Source: Hemerocallis citrina
Taxonomy: Eukaryota; Streptophyta; Magnoliopsida; Asparagales; Asphodelaceae
Assembly: GCA_017893485.1 (NCBI GenBank)
Contig: CM030367.1
Location: forward strand, 145,007,767-145,071,766
Length of the DNA: 64,000 nt
Reading direction: 5' to 3'
Shown: piece after piece, positions 34,429-45,488 of the stretch
How the letters are laid out: each line of letters begins with the position of its first letter
Numbering within the stretch: the stretch's first letter is position 1
The notes under the pieces: model-generated
Seen by the model: the letters and a program-made list of their open reading frames with translations, nothing else
Told to the model about the DNA's origin: nothing
Database searches by the model: none
Translations under genes and position numbers: made by a program

Positions 34429-35640
34429 TGATGTGAATATTTGCAAGTGTACAAAATTGCAACAAGTAGTATAGTTATGTAAAAAGAGTGTCGAACCCAC
34501 AAGGACTAATTATTTTATCAAGTACTGAAATTACTAGATTAATTACTATTTGGAAAATTGAAATTTAATAAAGAAAGCAATTAAATTAAATTAATCTAAA
34601 AAACTAACTAAATTAATTAAAAAGGTACGGAATCTGAAATTATGTTGTTAATTAATTGCAAAATTAATTCTAGGGCTTTTGATTTCACCTAGTTTATCCC
34701 ACACAATTCATAATTTCATGTAATAATAAATTTTACTTTTCCAAGTTGTAGACCAAAATCCCCTAATTATTCAATGTTTTCTCTCAAACAACATCAAAAA
34801 TATCTCCAAATAACATTTTGTCATATCTTTATGCAGATTTAATTAATCGAGGACTCATTAAGTTCTATTGATTTCTTTATAGTCACATTATTCGCGGCAA
34901 ATCATCTCTAATTTTGCTCAATCAATGGTGTTTAATTATATAGTTCTAAATCACAAATTACCTCTCGGTTTCTCTATGATCCAATAAATCATACAAAAGT
35001 TGGCCAAACAATTGTAAGAATTAAGAACATAAATCAAACACACAACCAATGAAAAATAAAAAATAATATGGAATTAAAATTGTGTTATCAAAACTAGGCT
35101 AAATCGAAGCCCTAGAAAAATAAATTTTGCAGAAAACCTCACATCTTCATTTATTTGATTCCTTATTTGATTTGCTCTTTATTTCTTGCTTATTTTTCTT
35201 CTTTTTATTTTCTTGAAGCACATGCTGCACACACACAAAATAAAATCAGAATTTAGGATTTTAAAAATAAAATAAAATTAATTAGTTTAAATTATTTAAA
35301 CTAACTAATAATCACATTAGCTCATTAAACCCTTTTAAATTTGTTTATTTCATTTTGACCTCTATTGGAAATTTAAAATTTCTATTTTGCTTTTCATATG
35401 GCCAAATTGTAAAGTTCAAGTTTCAACAAAACAATAAAAATTAATCAATCACTCTACTTGTTTTGTTTGTTGATTTTTACCAAAAATCTTCACCTTTTGC
35501 ATCAAAATTTTTATTCCTTCAAATATGATTAATTAACTGAAATCTATGGAAATAAGATGAATTTTTAACAAGATAGACGAATGCAAGCAATTTTTATGGG
35601 TAAATGAGTACAAATATTTATATAAAAATTATACACATCA
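34429..35640 (-). repeat. 5' LTR of Athila-B (1.2 kb)
   Basis: The minus strand starts TGATGTGTATAATTTTT at 35640 and ends CACATCA at 34429. It shares the terminal 250 bp with the Athila-A and Athila-C LTRs (for example TATTTGCAAGTGTACAAAAT) but is shorter in the middle. A/T-rich; no gene. Confidence 0.87.
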
Positions 35641-35764
35641 ATGGCGATGAATTTTTAGCTAGTTTTGAATCGATATTGAATAACTTGTATGATTATTATG
35701 ATAGAACTTTTGCATCTAGTAATACAACTAGTATAGTTACTTCTTCTTCTTCTTCTACTTCTAG
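35641..35764 (+). pseudogene. Host hAT copy, part 1 (transposase C-terminal region)
   Basis: This is similar to 38088-38190 of the inner hAT transposase (ATTGAATAACTTGTATGATT, then ATTATGMTAGAAYTTTT, then a TCTAGTAR Ser-rich codon run). The left part is lost to Athila-B at 35640. The right side continues at 39830 after the inner hAT, ending with target duplicate ACTTCTAG (35757-35764). Confidence 0.78.
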
Positions 35765-35995
35765 TAGGCATGGAAAACAGGCCGGATTGACCTGTGACCC
35801 ACCCGCGACCCGCTCGCTCCAATCCGGCCCGCAATATAGCGGTTCGGGTCTAGGTCGAACCCGCGGGTGTAAGCAGGTCAACCCGGGTCGCCGAAAGTGC
35901 AATTTCAACCCGCTCGACGCGGCCCGCCAACCTGCGGGTTTCGACGTTAGACTTGAATGGGTCAAACGTTTCGACCCGCGAGTCGAACGGTAAAA

Positions 35996-36592
35996 ATAGA
36001 GTCAGAGCCTCAACGGCTCTGTTTTTAGCCGTTGTTTTTTTTTTTTTGGTTTTTTTAAAATTTTTTCCCTTATAGATACCCCGTTAATTCAATCTAAAAA
36101 TTTCACACCATACTCTCTTACTCTCTCTACTACTACTACTCAATTCAATCTCAATTCAATCAAAATTTTTCAACAAAGAAGCAAGCAACATAGAAGCGAA
36201 AAATTCCGATCGTATCGAATTCAACTCTCAACTACGTCTACTTCAACTCCTCCAACAAAGAAGCTCTCTTTCTCTCTCTTTCAGCGATGGACGGTCCGAA
36301 CTTCTACTTATACTTTTATTTTCACTCTCATTCCTATATACGATTATCCGCGAAGTACGGTATCCAAATTTCACAACCCTCCTATTGTCTTGATTTTTTT
36401 TTGTAGTTCTAATTTTTTGTATCATATTTGTTTGTTGGTTTTTTTGGATTTTCTCTCTCTCAACTCTCCTATTGTTTTTTAGATTTTATTTTTTAACATA
36501 TACCTCCAACATTGTTTTCTATTATTTCACATACACTAGTACAACACTAGAAATCTTTTTTTTTTCTTTCACATACACTATTTACTATTACC
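35996..36592 (+). other. hAT 5' leader
   Basis: Pyrimidine-rich A/T DNA between the subterminal repeats and the transposase start. I see no coding region; a promoter probably lies here but I cannot place it. Confidence 0.4.
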
Positions 36593-39057
36593 ATGTCTAG
36601 ATCACGCGATAGAGGCCGTAGCTAAAGTGGAAAAGAATCCAACGGAGCTCCACGTCGGCCTCCAATAGTTCCACATGTAGAGCCCGACGAATATATACCG
36701 AATCCTTAGGAACTCACGATATCACTACACATGAAATAAAAGAAGAAATGCATGATGTTGCCACACAAATACAATAAACTAAACCTAGTAGTACTAGAAA
36801 AACTCGGGGGGAAAACAAGTGATTGACATAGATTTTATGACTATATCCCCGATCCGGGAAATCCGGGTGTAGGACATAAGATTTGTAAACATTGTGACAA
36901 GAGTTACAAATGGAAGAAGGGTGAGGGAACGGGTACAATAAAAAGACACATTATGAATGTACACAAAGACTTATTAAAAGACCTACAAGGCCAACAAAAA
37001 ATCAACCCTAAAACCGGACAAATAGATAGCCAACTCTATGATCCCGAACTTGTTCGTCGGGAAATGACCCGACTAGTTATTAAGGATGAGCTACCTTTTT
37101 CCTATTTCGAGAGTAGGAATGTAGATTCTTTCAACCAAAATGCACTAAATCAACATTTTAGAAGAATTTCTCGAAAAACATTAAAATCCGATTGTTTTAA
37201 ACTTTACATCGAAATGAGAGATGGTTTAATTACAATCTTGTATTCTTTAACTTGTAGGGTATTGTTAACTTCCGATTGTTGGAAATGTTGTAACGATATT
37301 CCGACGATGGACTTAACTTGTTATTGAATAAATAGTGATTGGATGATTCAAAAGAGAATCATCTCACTTGCGGCTTTATTGTATTCCCATAGTGGTTTTG
37401 TTATTGCACATCATATTTTAGAAGTTTGTGATATCTTCCATATTCGTGATAAAATTTTTACTATTAGTTTTGATAATGCATCTAATAACAATGCTTCAAT
37501 TAGTACATTAAAAACACAATTAGATCCTCCATGTTTAAAAACTTTTCATATTAGATGTGTGTGTGTCATATTTTAAATTTATGTGTACAAGATGCATTGG
37601 AAGTAGCTGATCCATATATAACTGCAATTAGAAATTGTGTACATTTTATTGCTTCGAGTGGTCTTACGCTCCAAGAATTTAAAAGATTGTGTAAGGCAAG
37701 GGAAATACAATTTAGAAAATTTTCTGAAGATGTTAAACACCTATGTAACTCTACTTTCGATTTACTTAATGTTGTAACTCAATACAAAGATATTATAAAC
37801 GATTTTTATCTTGCAAAAAATGTGAAAAATTTTCTAATGACTCCTGAATCATGGTATTTTTTCGAATCTTTATTACGATTTTTGGAACCTTTTAAAACCG
37901 CAACTGTGAAGGTTTCTACATCTTATGATTCTACCTTATGAAATTTTTTTGAAGTATTTTAATCCTCCTCCTATGTTGTATTGTATTACTACTGTTATGG
38001 ATCCTCGTATCAAATTAGCGGGTACGAAGAGTTTGATTGAATGTTTTTTTACATTACATGGAGAGGATTCTGAACATAAATGTAATGATTTTGTAGCTAG
38101 CTTTAAAAAGACATTGAATAACTTGTATGATTATTATGCTAGAATTTTTACATCTAGTAGTACAACTAGTATAAGTACTTCTTCTTCTACTGCTAGAGGT
38201 AAGGGTAAAAGTATATTAGAAGATGCCATTGCTAATTTACTTGCTCGTATTAAATCAAAATAACCTAGGACTAATGCACCTAATGAATTAAATTGGTATA
38301 ATCAACAAGATAATGAGAGTTCTAGTAGAAAGATTGAAGTGCTACAATGGTGGAAAAAACATGAAAATCTTTTTCCTATTCTTTCACATATGGCTAGAGA
38401 TCTACTAACTCCTCCTGTCTCCACAGTTGCTTCAGAAAGTATTTTTTCAACAAGTGCTAGAATTCTAACAGATTTCAGGAATCGCTTGAAGCCAGATACG
38501 ATGGAGATGCTCGTCTACACTGAAGATTGGATGAAGGCGGATGACCGGACTCAAGGAAAAGCGGCATCTGTAACCCCGCCCTAATTCAGCAATTTTTCTA
38601 ACAACTGCCCACCACATGCTTGCCTCATAAAATGTGCTATAGATGATTGGTGACCTATAATCCCAGGCAATTATATATATATATATATATATATAGGCAA
38701 TTAATCTTTCAAATCCTCGATATGGGATCAACTCCATCCATTCCCGCCTCTCTCTTTGCGTCATGTGGGCCCCAACCTGGGCGCCATGTCACCTGCAACA
38801 GAGAACAGTAGCAAAGCTACTGTTCTTCTCCTCTGGCGGGCCCCCATCTGACCCCCTTCACGTCAGCGACATGTATAAAGCAGCAGCACAACAACATGTG
38901 CTACAATGGGGCCCACCACCAACCATTAAATCCCATATAACCCCCTAATAAGAAATCCTATAGGGCATATATATATATTCTTAACTCGGGGTGTTACAAC
39001 ATCTACATCAACAAGTGGTAGCAACTCGCCTGAAGTCCAACAACAAGATTTGTAAAT
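36593..39057 (+). pseudogene. RICESLEEPER-like hAT transposase (broken)
   Basis: From ATG 36593 the order is: a short N-terminus with four early stops; a BED zinc finger (KICKHCDKSYKWKKGEGTGT, then IKRHIMNVH); the catalytic RNase H-fold region (VLLTSDCWKC, INSDWMIQKRIISL, ISFDNASNNNASI, FHIRC, CHILNLCVQDALEVADPYI); an hAT-like middle domain (FEDVKHLCNSTFDLL-type text); VMDPRIKLAGTK; and the C-terminal dimerisation domain (KIEVLQWWKKHENLFPILSH, LTPPVSTVASESIFSTSARI, RNRLKPDTMEMLVYTEDWMK). Breaks include a 2-bp GT slip near 37562, a deletion near 37940 and stops at about 37325 and 38261. The solo LTR 38569-38998 sits 20 codons before the end; the last codons (TSTSGSNSPEVQQQDL) resume at 38999. 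Confidence 0.87.
38569..38998 (+). mobile_element. 430-bp solo LTR (or TRIM-like remnant) inside hAT transposase
   Basis: It starts TGTAACCCCGCC and ends CGGGGTGTTACA, with flanks GCATC (38564-38568) and ACATC (38999-39003), a 4/5 target duplication. A TATA box (TGTATAAAGC, 38874-38879) suggests plus orientation. A TA run lies at 38672-38695. Removing it rejoins the transposase reading frame exactly (KAA, then STSTSGSNS). Confidence 0.75.
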
Positions 39058-39620
39058 AAAAAACTTGTAAACAATTCATATTAGTTGTAAATTTTTTTTT
39101 AAAGTCAAGTTGTAAAAAAAATTATAAAATATAAATTTGTACAAATTTCATACAAGTTGAAATGAATAATAAATACAATTTTGTTAAATTCTTGCTTTTC
39201 GACTCTTAAACTTGTTGTACATTTGTTTATTTATTTATTTATTTTTTTAGATTAAAAGAAAGACAAAAAAAACTTCTTATTGAATAATATATACAATTAT
39301 ATAAAAAAGTCATTGTAGTTGTATATTTTTTTAAAGTGAACTTGTAAAAAAAATTAGTTATAAAATAAAAACTTGTACAAATTTCATACAAGTTGTAATG
39401 AATAATATATACAACTTTGTTTAATTCTTAATGTCTTAGACCCTTATAGTTGTTGTACAGTTTTTATTTATTTATTTTTTAAGGTTAAAAAAGATGAAAA
39501 AACTTATATTTGAATGTTAAAAACTTGCAAAAAACTCATAGTACAAATGAATAATATATGCAAAATTTAAAGTGAATTTGTAAAAAAAAGAATTAAAAAA
39601 AAATTAAAAAAAAAAATTAA
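39058..39620. repeat. A/T-rich tandem repeat in hAT 3' region, about 236-bp period
   Basis: The phrase TTGTACAAATTTCATACAAG recurs at about 39137 and 39373, with a third partial unit near 39530. It is non-coding and lies between the transposase stop and the CG-rich subterminal region. Confidence 0.72.
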
Positions 39621-39821
39621 AATCTAATTGGGCCAACCCGTGACCCGGCCCGACTCGACACGGGTAGAGCCCGAATAGGTTCACGGGTTGGCTGGGTTGA
39701 AGTTTTCACTTTTGAACCCGGCCCGGTTAAACCCACGACCCAACCCGAACCTGCACACTTTCTTCTTCAACTCGCACGGGTTCGACCCGACCCGGCCCGA
39801 TCGACCCGATTGCCACCCCTA

Positions 39822-40495
39822 ACTTCTGGAGGTAAGGGTAAAAGTAAATTAGACGGTGCCACTTTTAATTTACTTGCTCAAATTCACACAAAAAACCTAG
39901 GACTAATCAACTGAATGAATTAAATTGGATAATCAACAAGATAGTGAAAGTTCTAATGCTAAAATTGATGTGCTACAATGGTGGAAAGAACATGAACATG
40001 TTCATAATATTCATAAACATATGGATAAGAATCGACTAACTCCTCATGTCTCTAGAGTTACTTCAGAAAGTGTATTTTCTACAAGCGGCAGAGTTCTAAC
40101 AGATTACAAGAATTGCCTAAAGCCCCAATTGTTGGATATGCTCGTATGCACAGAAGATTGGATGAAGGCTGAAGATAGGACCTAAGGAACTAGGTCGATA
40201 CGTTAACAAGTGGAAGCAACTCGCCCGAAGAATACCAACAACAATAGTAAGGACCAACAACAACAACAACAACAGTAGATTCTGATTATCCCCTTAAATA
40301 TTTAATTCAAAATATATTGTATGCTCTTTTTATAGTTTCTAACTTTCTAATCTATTACTTGTATTATACAAGTAATAGAAAGTATTCTAGTTGTATTTGT
40401 ATGTAAAAAGTTGTAAGAAATAAAATAAAAGTTGAATGAAATAATATATATATAATTTTTATTCACACATTCATAGTTTCACTCTTATATATTTA
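39822..40495 (+). pseudogene. Host hAT copy, part 2 (dimerisation domain and 3' flank)
   Basis: The text resumes after the inner hAT with GGTAAGGGTAAAAGTAAATT, parallel to 38194 onward. The ORF 39925-40185 encodes the hAT C-terminal dimerisation domain: KIDVLQWWKEHEHVHNIHKH, LTPHVSRVTSESVFSTSGRV, LKPQLLDMLVCTEDWMKAED. Stops surround it. The stretch 40270-40495 is A/T-rich 3' flank cut by the Tekay-1 LTR. About 70% similar to the inner hAT by eye, so it is a related, older copy. Confidence 0.78.
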
Positions 40496-43400
40496 TGTCA
40501 CGCCCTGCTTCCCAAAATACGGGAACACGAGCACGTAACAAAGGCCCAGCGAATGATGTGTACATCATCCATAAGCTGTAATAGATTAGTTCAACATTAT
40601 GCAAGAGATCACAACCACGCAAGAATAAATAACCACATAAATAATGAATAAACCTCAATAGTCCATGAAATAAATCCATAAAATAATATCCAACATTTGG
40701 GAAAAAAGTAAACTTCGGGTCATAAAAGTCCAGAATACAAAGTACGACAAAAGTAACAATGCGGGAAAGTAAATAACATGAACAAAATAATTATAGTAGT
40801 CTAATGATTCAGCTCCATTCTCTGGAAGGTTTTCTCACCAAGTCCTCTAGTCAAATCTCCTCATGTACCTGCAAACTCATCAATTAGAGATTGGGAGTTA
40901 GGGTAGGGGGGGGGGGTCCGTTAGAAAAAGTTATGGACAACAAGTAGTAGAACTAAAGAAGCAAGAAAATATGGTATATCAAGAAATAATGAACTAGATC
41001 AAAATCAAGATCAATATTAAGGGTTGATAATACGATCAAAAGACTATAGTGAAAGAGGTAATAATCGAGACAACAATCCATAATCAAGTTGATAACTATA
41101 ATCATGATAAGAGTGCAAGTGTCAATCCTAGATTTATTAGTCATTTATTATCCTATCTAATGCACGTAATTCTACGTCCCAAACCACAGGTTCGGTGCAT
41201 GCAAACAGTGATCATTTAGACTATAGTGGTGAACTCTACAGATCATGTAATCGGCATAATAATCAATAATCCATAATCAGTAATTCATAACCATAATCAA
41301 TCAAACAATAAGAGACCATTCCCTGAGTACAGTCTCCGATTGTTCACAACCAAGTCGACCCTTATTACCCCGGCTTGTTATTATTTTATTATTCTTGTGG
41401 ACATGTAATGGGTACAGAAGTATCGAGATGATGTCAAGAAGGTGTCAAGGCTGTGCAATGCATGGTATAATTAATTTTATTCACTAGATGTAAAATCAAA
41501 CATACTTATACTTAAAAACACACATTCTTGACAGCAAGATGTTTCGGTACAAAAACTAACTTTTCTGTTGCTACAGGAAAGTAAATCAGGTTCCGTCAGG
41601 GGTTCTGGAAACTAGACTCCCTACTGGTTCCAACGCATATTCACACGACATATAATAATCATGGTAGCTAGGTGAATAGTTCCATTCTTTACTGGTTTCA
41701 TGCAAAAGCAGCATATCCGGGTCAAATTCTTATATATAAAAGTTTATTGTAAAATCATTTAAAAATTTTGTAAAAATCATAATTTAGTTCCTAACAATGT
41801 TCAGTAACAACACGATTAATCTCATGTCTAAATTCTTAATTTAATCCGTTGTTTCAATTAGTTAAGCATGATAATGTACTTTCGAACTGTATTCTGAAAT
41901 TCAGATGTTAAACCACGAGAATCTGAATATCTTGTAATTCGTATGTCGGATTAAAAAATCATCAGATAGTCTGGATTTTGACACAGAGGGCTACAACTAT
42001 CATTTAATAAGTTATAAATTATATCATAAGTAACAAGGTCAAAAGTCTGGTTCATTACTGAACTAGTGCCCTGGAAGAAACTTAGGATCATATTTTCATA
42101 TATATATCGGGTCTGGAAAATTCACCAAATAATCGTAAAAAGTTCATAGTGAGTCCTAATCATGTCTAGTAACAACTTAGTAAATGCCATGTTTCAATTA
42201 ACAGTTAACATATTATTTTAATTAACAATTAATGTTGATATGCTTGAAAATGACAATCAGGAAATTTAAACCTAGTAGTGTAAAAAAATATGATAACATG
42301 CATTTTATTAATCGGAATTTAGATCCGTAGAATGTTCTGGAAATTAGACGCAGTGGGCTACAAATGTCGTTTACAAAGTTCTACCAAATTAAAACAGCAA
42401 CTGGATCAAAATCTCAACACAACATGGAATAAATAGCAGGCCAGCAAGTTGATTATTATTAATTAGCAACAAACTATGTACACAAACTTATAACTTTATG
42501 GCTATAATTAACATGAAATTATACTCAATCATAAGGGTGGAATTCTACTATTAACAAGACAAACCATTATTTCCTTAACATTAAATTCATGAATCACGTT
42601 ATAACATCATAACCAATCGAAAACATTCAAATCATCATTCTTCTATATAACATGTTTCTAATCTATGTTTTCATGTAGTGTATGCATATGAAGATGTATA
42701 ATAAGGCTTGGGTTTGAATCAAGGGAATGGCACGAAAAGAAAATAACTACTTGGTTTCGCTGATGAATCCATAATAGTTTCTTTGAGAGGTATCAAGCAA
42801 ATAAAATATGATAATTGAAATGAGAACTACTTGCGGAGATCAAATGAATCTCAAACAAGAATAATAAACTAGTTTAAGGGAAACTTGCCTTTATATGACG
42901 TTTGCACGTGCAATGAGAAACAACAGAAGAATAACGGTGGCAACACACGGCAGCGGATAGTAATAAGAAGTGGCAGCAATCGGGTCAACTTCGGTGCTGC
43001 GATTGAGAGCGGGTCGCGATGAAGGGCTGCAGCGAGGTGGCTGTCGGGGTTGCGGTGCTTGCGACTTTTGGTCGGCTTCGGAGGTGAGATGGTGTGTGGC
43101 AGCGGACGGCAGGGGATGCAGCAGCGGTGGTGGTGCTTAATGATCGGTAATGAGGGGGACTGCGTTCAGTGGTGAGAACAGCAATGGCAGTCGGGATGGC
43201 TTGGGGATGATGCTCGGGATGCTGACATTGGCTTGAGGGGATGGTGGAGTAGGGAGGTGGGGATGACGAGGTGCAGGATGAGCAGGGGATGTGGCGACGA
43301 TGGAGGAAGAAGAAGAAGTCGGGGATGAGGAGCTCGGCAGTAAGGAGGAAGAAGAAGAGGGGTAGAGGATTAGGCGGCTGGCAGGGATTAGGAGGTGATT

Positions 43401-43764
43401 TATATTAGTGTTTAATGGGATTAATTAGTATATACTTAGGGGATTAAGCCATTGGGTTTCGGGTTAATGGGTTTGGGTTAACGGGTTAAGATCTAAAAGA
43501 AAATAATAAATCAACTAATGGGTTTAATAAAAGAAATCAGATAATAATATAATATTATAGATGAATTAAACACCCAATACACAATAAATAAGATAAAGTG
43601 TACTGGAAAACCAGAGTTCAAGCAAAAAAGAATTCAGATGATCAAATGAGAACAAATGATTTTAAAGAATAGTAAGATTTATTATTAAATATTTCAGAAT
43701 ACAAGAATTTAGGAAAAGAAAAGAATTACAAAAGAAATCCAAAAAATCGAAAATATGGGTTACA
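40496..43764 (-). repeat. 3' LTR of Tekay-1 chromovirus (3.3 kb)
   Basis: The minus strand starts TGTAACCCATATTTTCG at 43764, preceded by polypurine tract GGTGGGTAGGAAT (43765-43777). It ends GGGCGTGACA at 40496. Left flank ATTTA (40491-40495) would be one target duplicate. No ORF of note; the GC-rich block 42940-43400 lies just downstream of the TATA box and is probably transcribed leader. A G-run lies near 40905-40916. Confidence 0.83.
43397..43408 (-). promoter_or_regulatory. TATA box in Tekay-1 LTR
   Basis: The minus strand reads CTAATATAAATCA, about 360 bp into the LTR. Confidence 0.4.
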
Positions 43765-45488
43765 ATTCCTACCCACCTTATAAGAAGAATTTCATCATCG
43801 AAATTCATTCAAGTGGAACTTAGGATAAACCCCGAGAAATGTCTACTCGAAGAGATGAGGGAACTTCTTCTAGATTTCAACCTCAAGTTCCTAAGTCGAC
43901 TCACCCGACGAGTGAGGATTCCAAGATATCCGAACAAGCTTGATGACTTTATTCTTCAGTACTTTCTCACGCCTGTCCAAGATTGAGATTGGTTGGATCT
44001 CGCATAATAAGTCTGGCCTCACAGACAACTCCGAGTAGTCAATCACATGACTGTCATCCATGATGTACTTCCTAAGCTGGGACACATGGAATACATCATG
44101 AAATCTAGATAAAGCCGGTGGCAGTGCGAGCCTGCAGGCTACCTTGCCCACTCGTTCCACAATATCGAATGGACCGATGAATCGGGGACTTAGCTTGCCC
44201 CCATCTCCAAAATGGATAACACCTCTCCATGGTGATACCTTAAGGAATACATGATCGCCCGCCAGAAATTCTAAAGGCCTTGGATGACAACCTGCCCAAT
44301 TTTTCTGCCTGTCTTGGGCTACTTGCAAGTGCTTCCTAATCTGAGCCACACTGTCTACTGTCTATGTGATCAACTCAGGCCCCAAAAGTTTTCTCTCACT
44401 GATGTCATCCCAATAGAATGGCGATCGACACTCCCAACCATAAAGTGCCTCGTACAGAGCTACCTTGAGACTCTCCTGTAGCTATTGTTGTACGAGAACT
44501 CAACCAAGTGCAGATGATCTTCCCAACAACCTCCAAACTGAAGAACACAAGACCTCAATATGTCCTCCAGTATCTGAATCTTCCTCTCGGACTGCCCGTC
44601 TGTCTGTGGGTGAAATGCAGTGTTGTAGCTCAACTTACTCCCCAAGCTACTATGAAGACTCTCCCAAAACTGGGATCTGAATCTCGTATTTCTATCCGAT
44701 ACGCTGCTGACAGGAACTCCATGCAGTCTCACAACTTCCTGTAAATAATTCTTGTCCATGCTCTCTGTGGACGGGTCCACTATGAAAGGGATGAAATGGG
44801 CACTCTTCATCAAACGGTCTACTATTATTACCTAAATAGCATTGTGACCTTTGGGACTTGTTGGCAATGCCATCAAGATTTCCATAGTGATGTTCTCTCA
44901 TTTCTACTCCAGGATTGGAAGAGGTTGAAGGAGTCCAGCGATCCTCTAATGCTTTGCCTTCACTTGCTGACAGATAGACACTGCAACACAAATCTCACCA
45001 CTGCTCTCTTCATATCATGCCACCGAAAGTGCTGTTTCAGATCTTTGTACATCTTTGTGCCTCCAGGGGTGAATAGAATAGGGCGAGCAGTGGGTTTCTA
45101 CAAGTAGCTTCTGTCTAACTTCTTCTCTAGGTATACAAAACCTAGCTCCAAAATGAAGTGACCCATCTGAATGAATGATCAAGTCAGTTCTCAAGCCTGC
45201 TTCAACTTCGCCTCGGAATTTCAGTAACTGCTTATCACTTGCCTGGGCTTCTTTGATCTGTCCTATCAGTGAAGATTGCAATTTCAACATCATACACTAT
45301 CGTGCTATACCAGAAGAATCACATCCAATTCCAGCTTCCTCATATCCTCCAAAATTTCCTTACGCTTTGTGAGGAACATAGCAGTAGGTAGTCTGCTCAA
45401 AACATCGATCAGGTACCAAATTCACTTTACCTAGGTGATACTCCAAGTTAATGTCGTAATCTGCCAACAGTTCCAACCATCTTCTCTG
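43765..45488 (-). pseudogene. pol: Tekay-1 pol 3' part: RNase H tail, integrase, chromodomain (broken)
   Basis: The minus-strand order is: RNase H tail (RRWLELLADYDINLEYHLGK, 45361-45488); linker and zinc finger (QIKEAQASDKQLLKFRGEVE, ARFCIPREEVRQKLLVETH, then a frameshift at HP); the core with ITMEILMALPTSPKGHNAI, where the first catalytic Asp is Glu, then RLMKSAHFIPFIVDPS, VSSVSDRNTRFRSQFW (second Asp) and HPQTDGQSERKIQILED (Glu); and the C-terminus (GDHVFLKVSPWRGVIHFGDG, KLSPRFIGPFDIVERVG, FHDVFHVSQLRKYI). A degenerate chromodomain follows (ISILDRREKVLKNKVIKLVR). It ends near 43891. The chromodomain identifies a chromovirus of Tekay type and is thought to steer insertion to heterochromatin. 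Several stops and shifts. Tekay-2 cuts it at 45488/45489. Confidence 0.87.

Larger units (their letters stand above)
6933..35640 (-). mobile_element. Athila-B, interrupted Athila-type Ty3/Gypsy element (left end outside window)
   Basis: The parts in minus-strand order are: 5' LTR 34429-35640, PBS 34405-34422, gag 33270-34263, protease about 32291-32870, RT first half 31663-32290, Tat insertion, RT second half 16745-17142, RNase H about 16374-16744, IN zinc finger 15859-16257, solo-LTR insertion, and IN core to C-terminus 6933-7739. Athila-A then cuts it at 6932/6933. When the insertions are mentally removed the protein parts rejoin in correct Athila order. All coding parts carry stops, frameshifts or deletions. 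Its 5' LTR sits inside an older hAT sequence, with flank ATGGC at 35641. Confidence 0.85.
35765..39821 (+). mobile_element. hAT transposon with 8-bp target duplication
   Basis: Flanks ACTTCTAG (35757-35764) and ACTTCTGG (39822-39829) form an 8-bp duplication (7/8), as expected for hAT elements. Ends are imperfect inverted repeats: TAGGCATGGAAAACAGGCCG on the left and, reverse-complemented, TAGGGGTGGCAATCGGGTCG on the right. Both subterminal regions (35785-35995 and 39625-39815) are packed with GACCCG/CGGGTC motifs. It carries a degenerate transposase and a 430-bp solo LTR insertion. Confidence 0.87.

Noticed and set aside
35604..35993. Opposed ORFs (129 and 89 codons) across the hAT left end
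   Set aside because: They span the Athila LTR edge, hAT host and CG-rich subterminal repeats; the open frames come from GACCCG-type repeats, not a gene.
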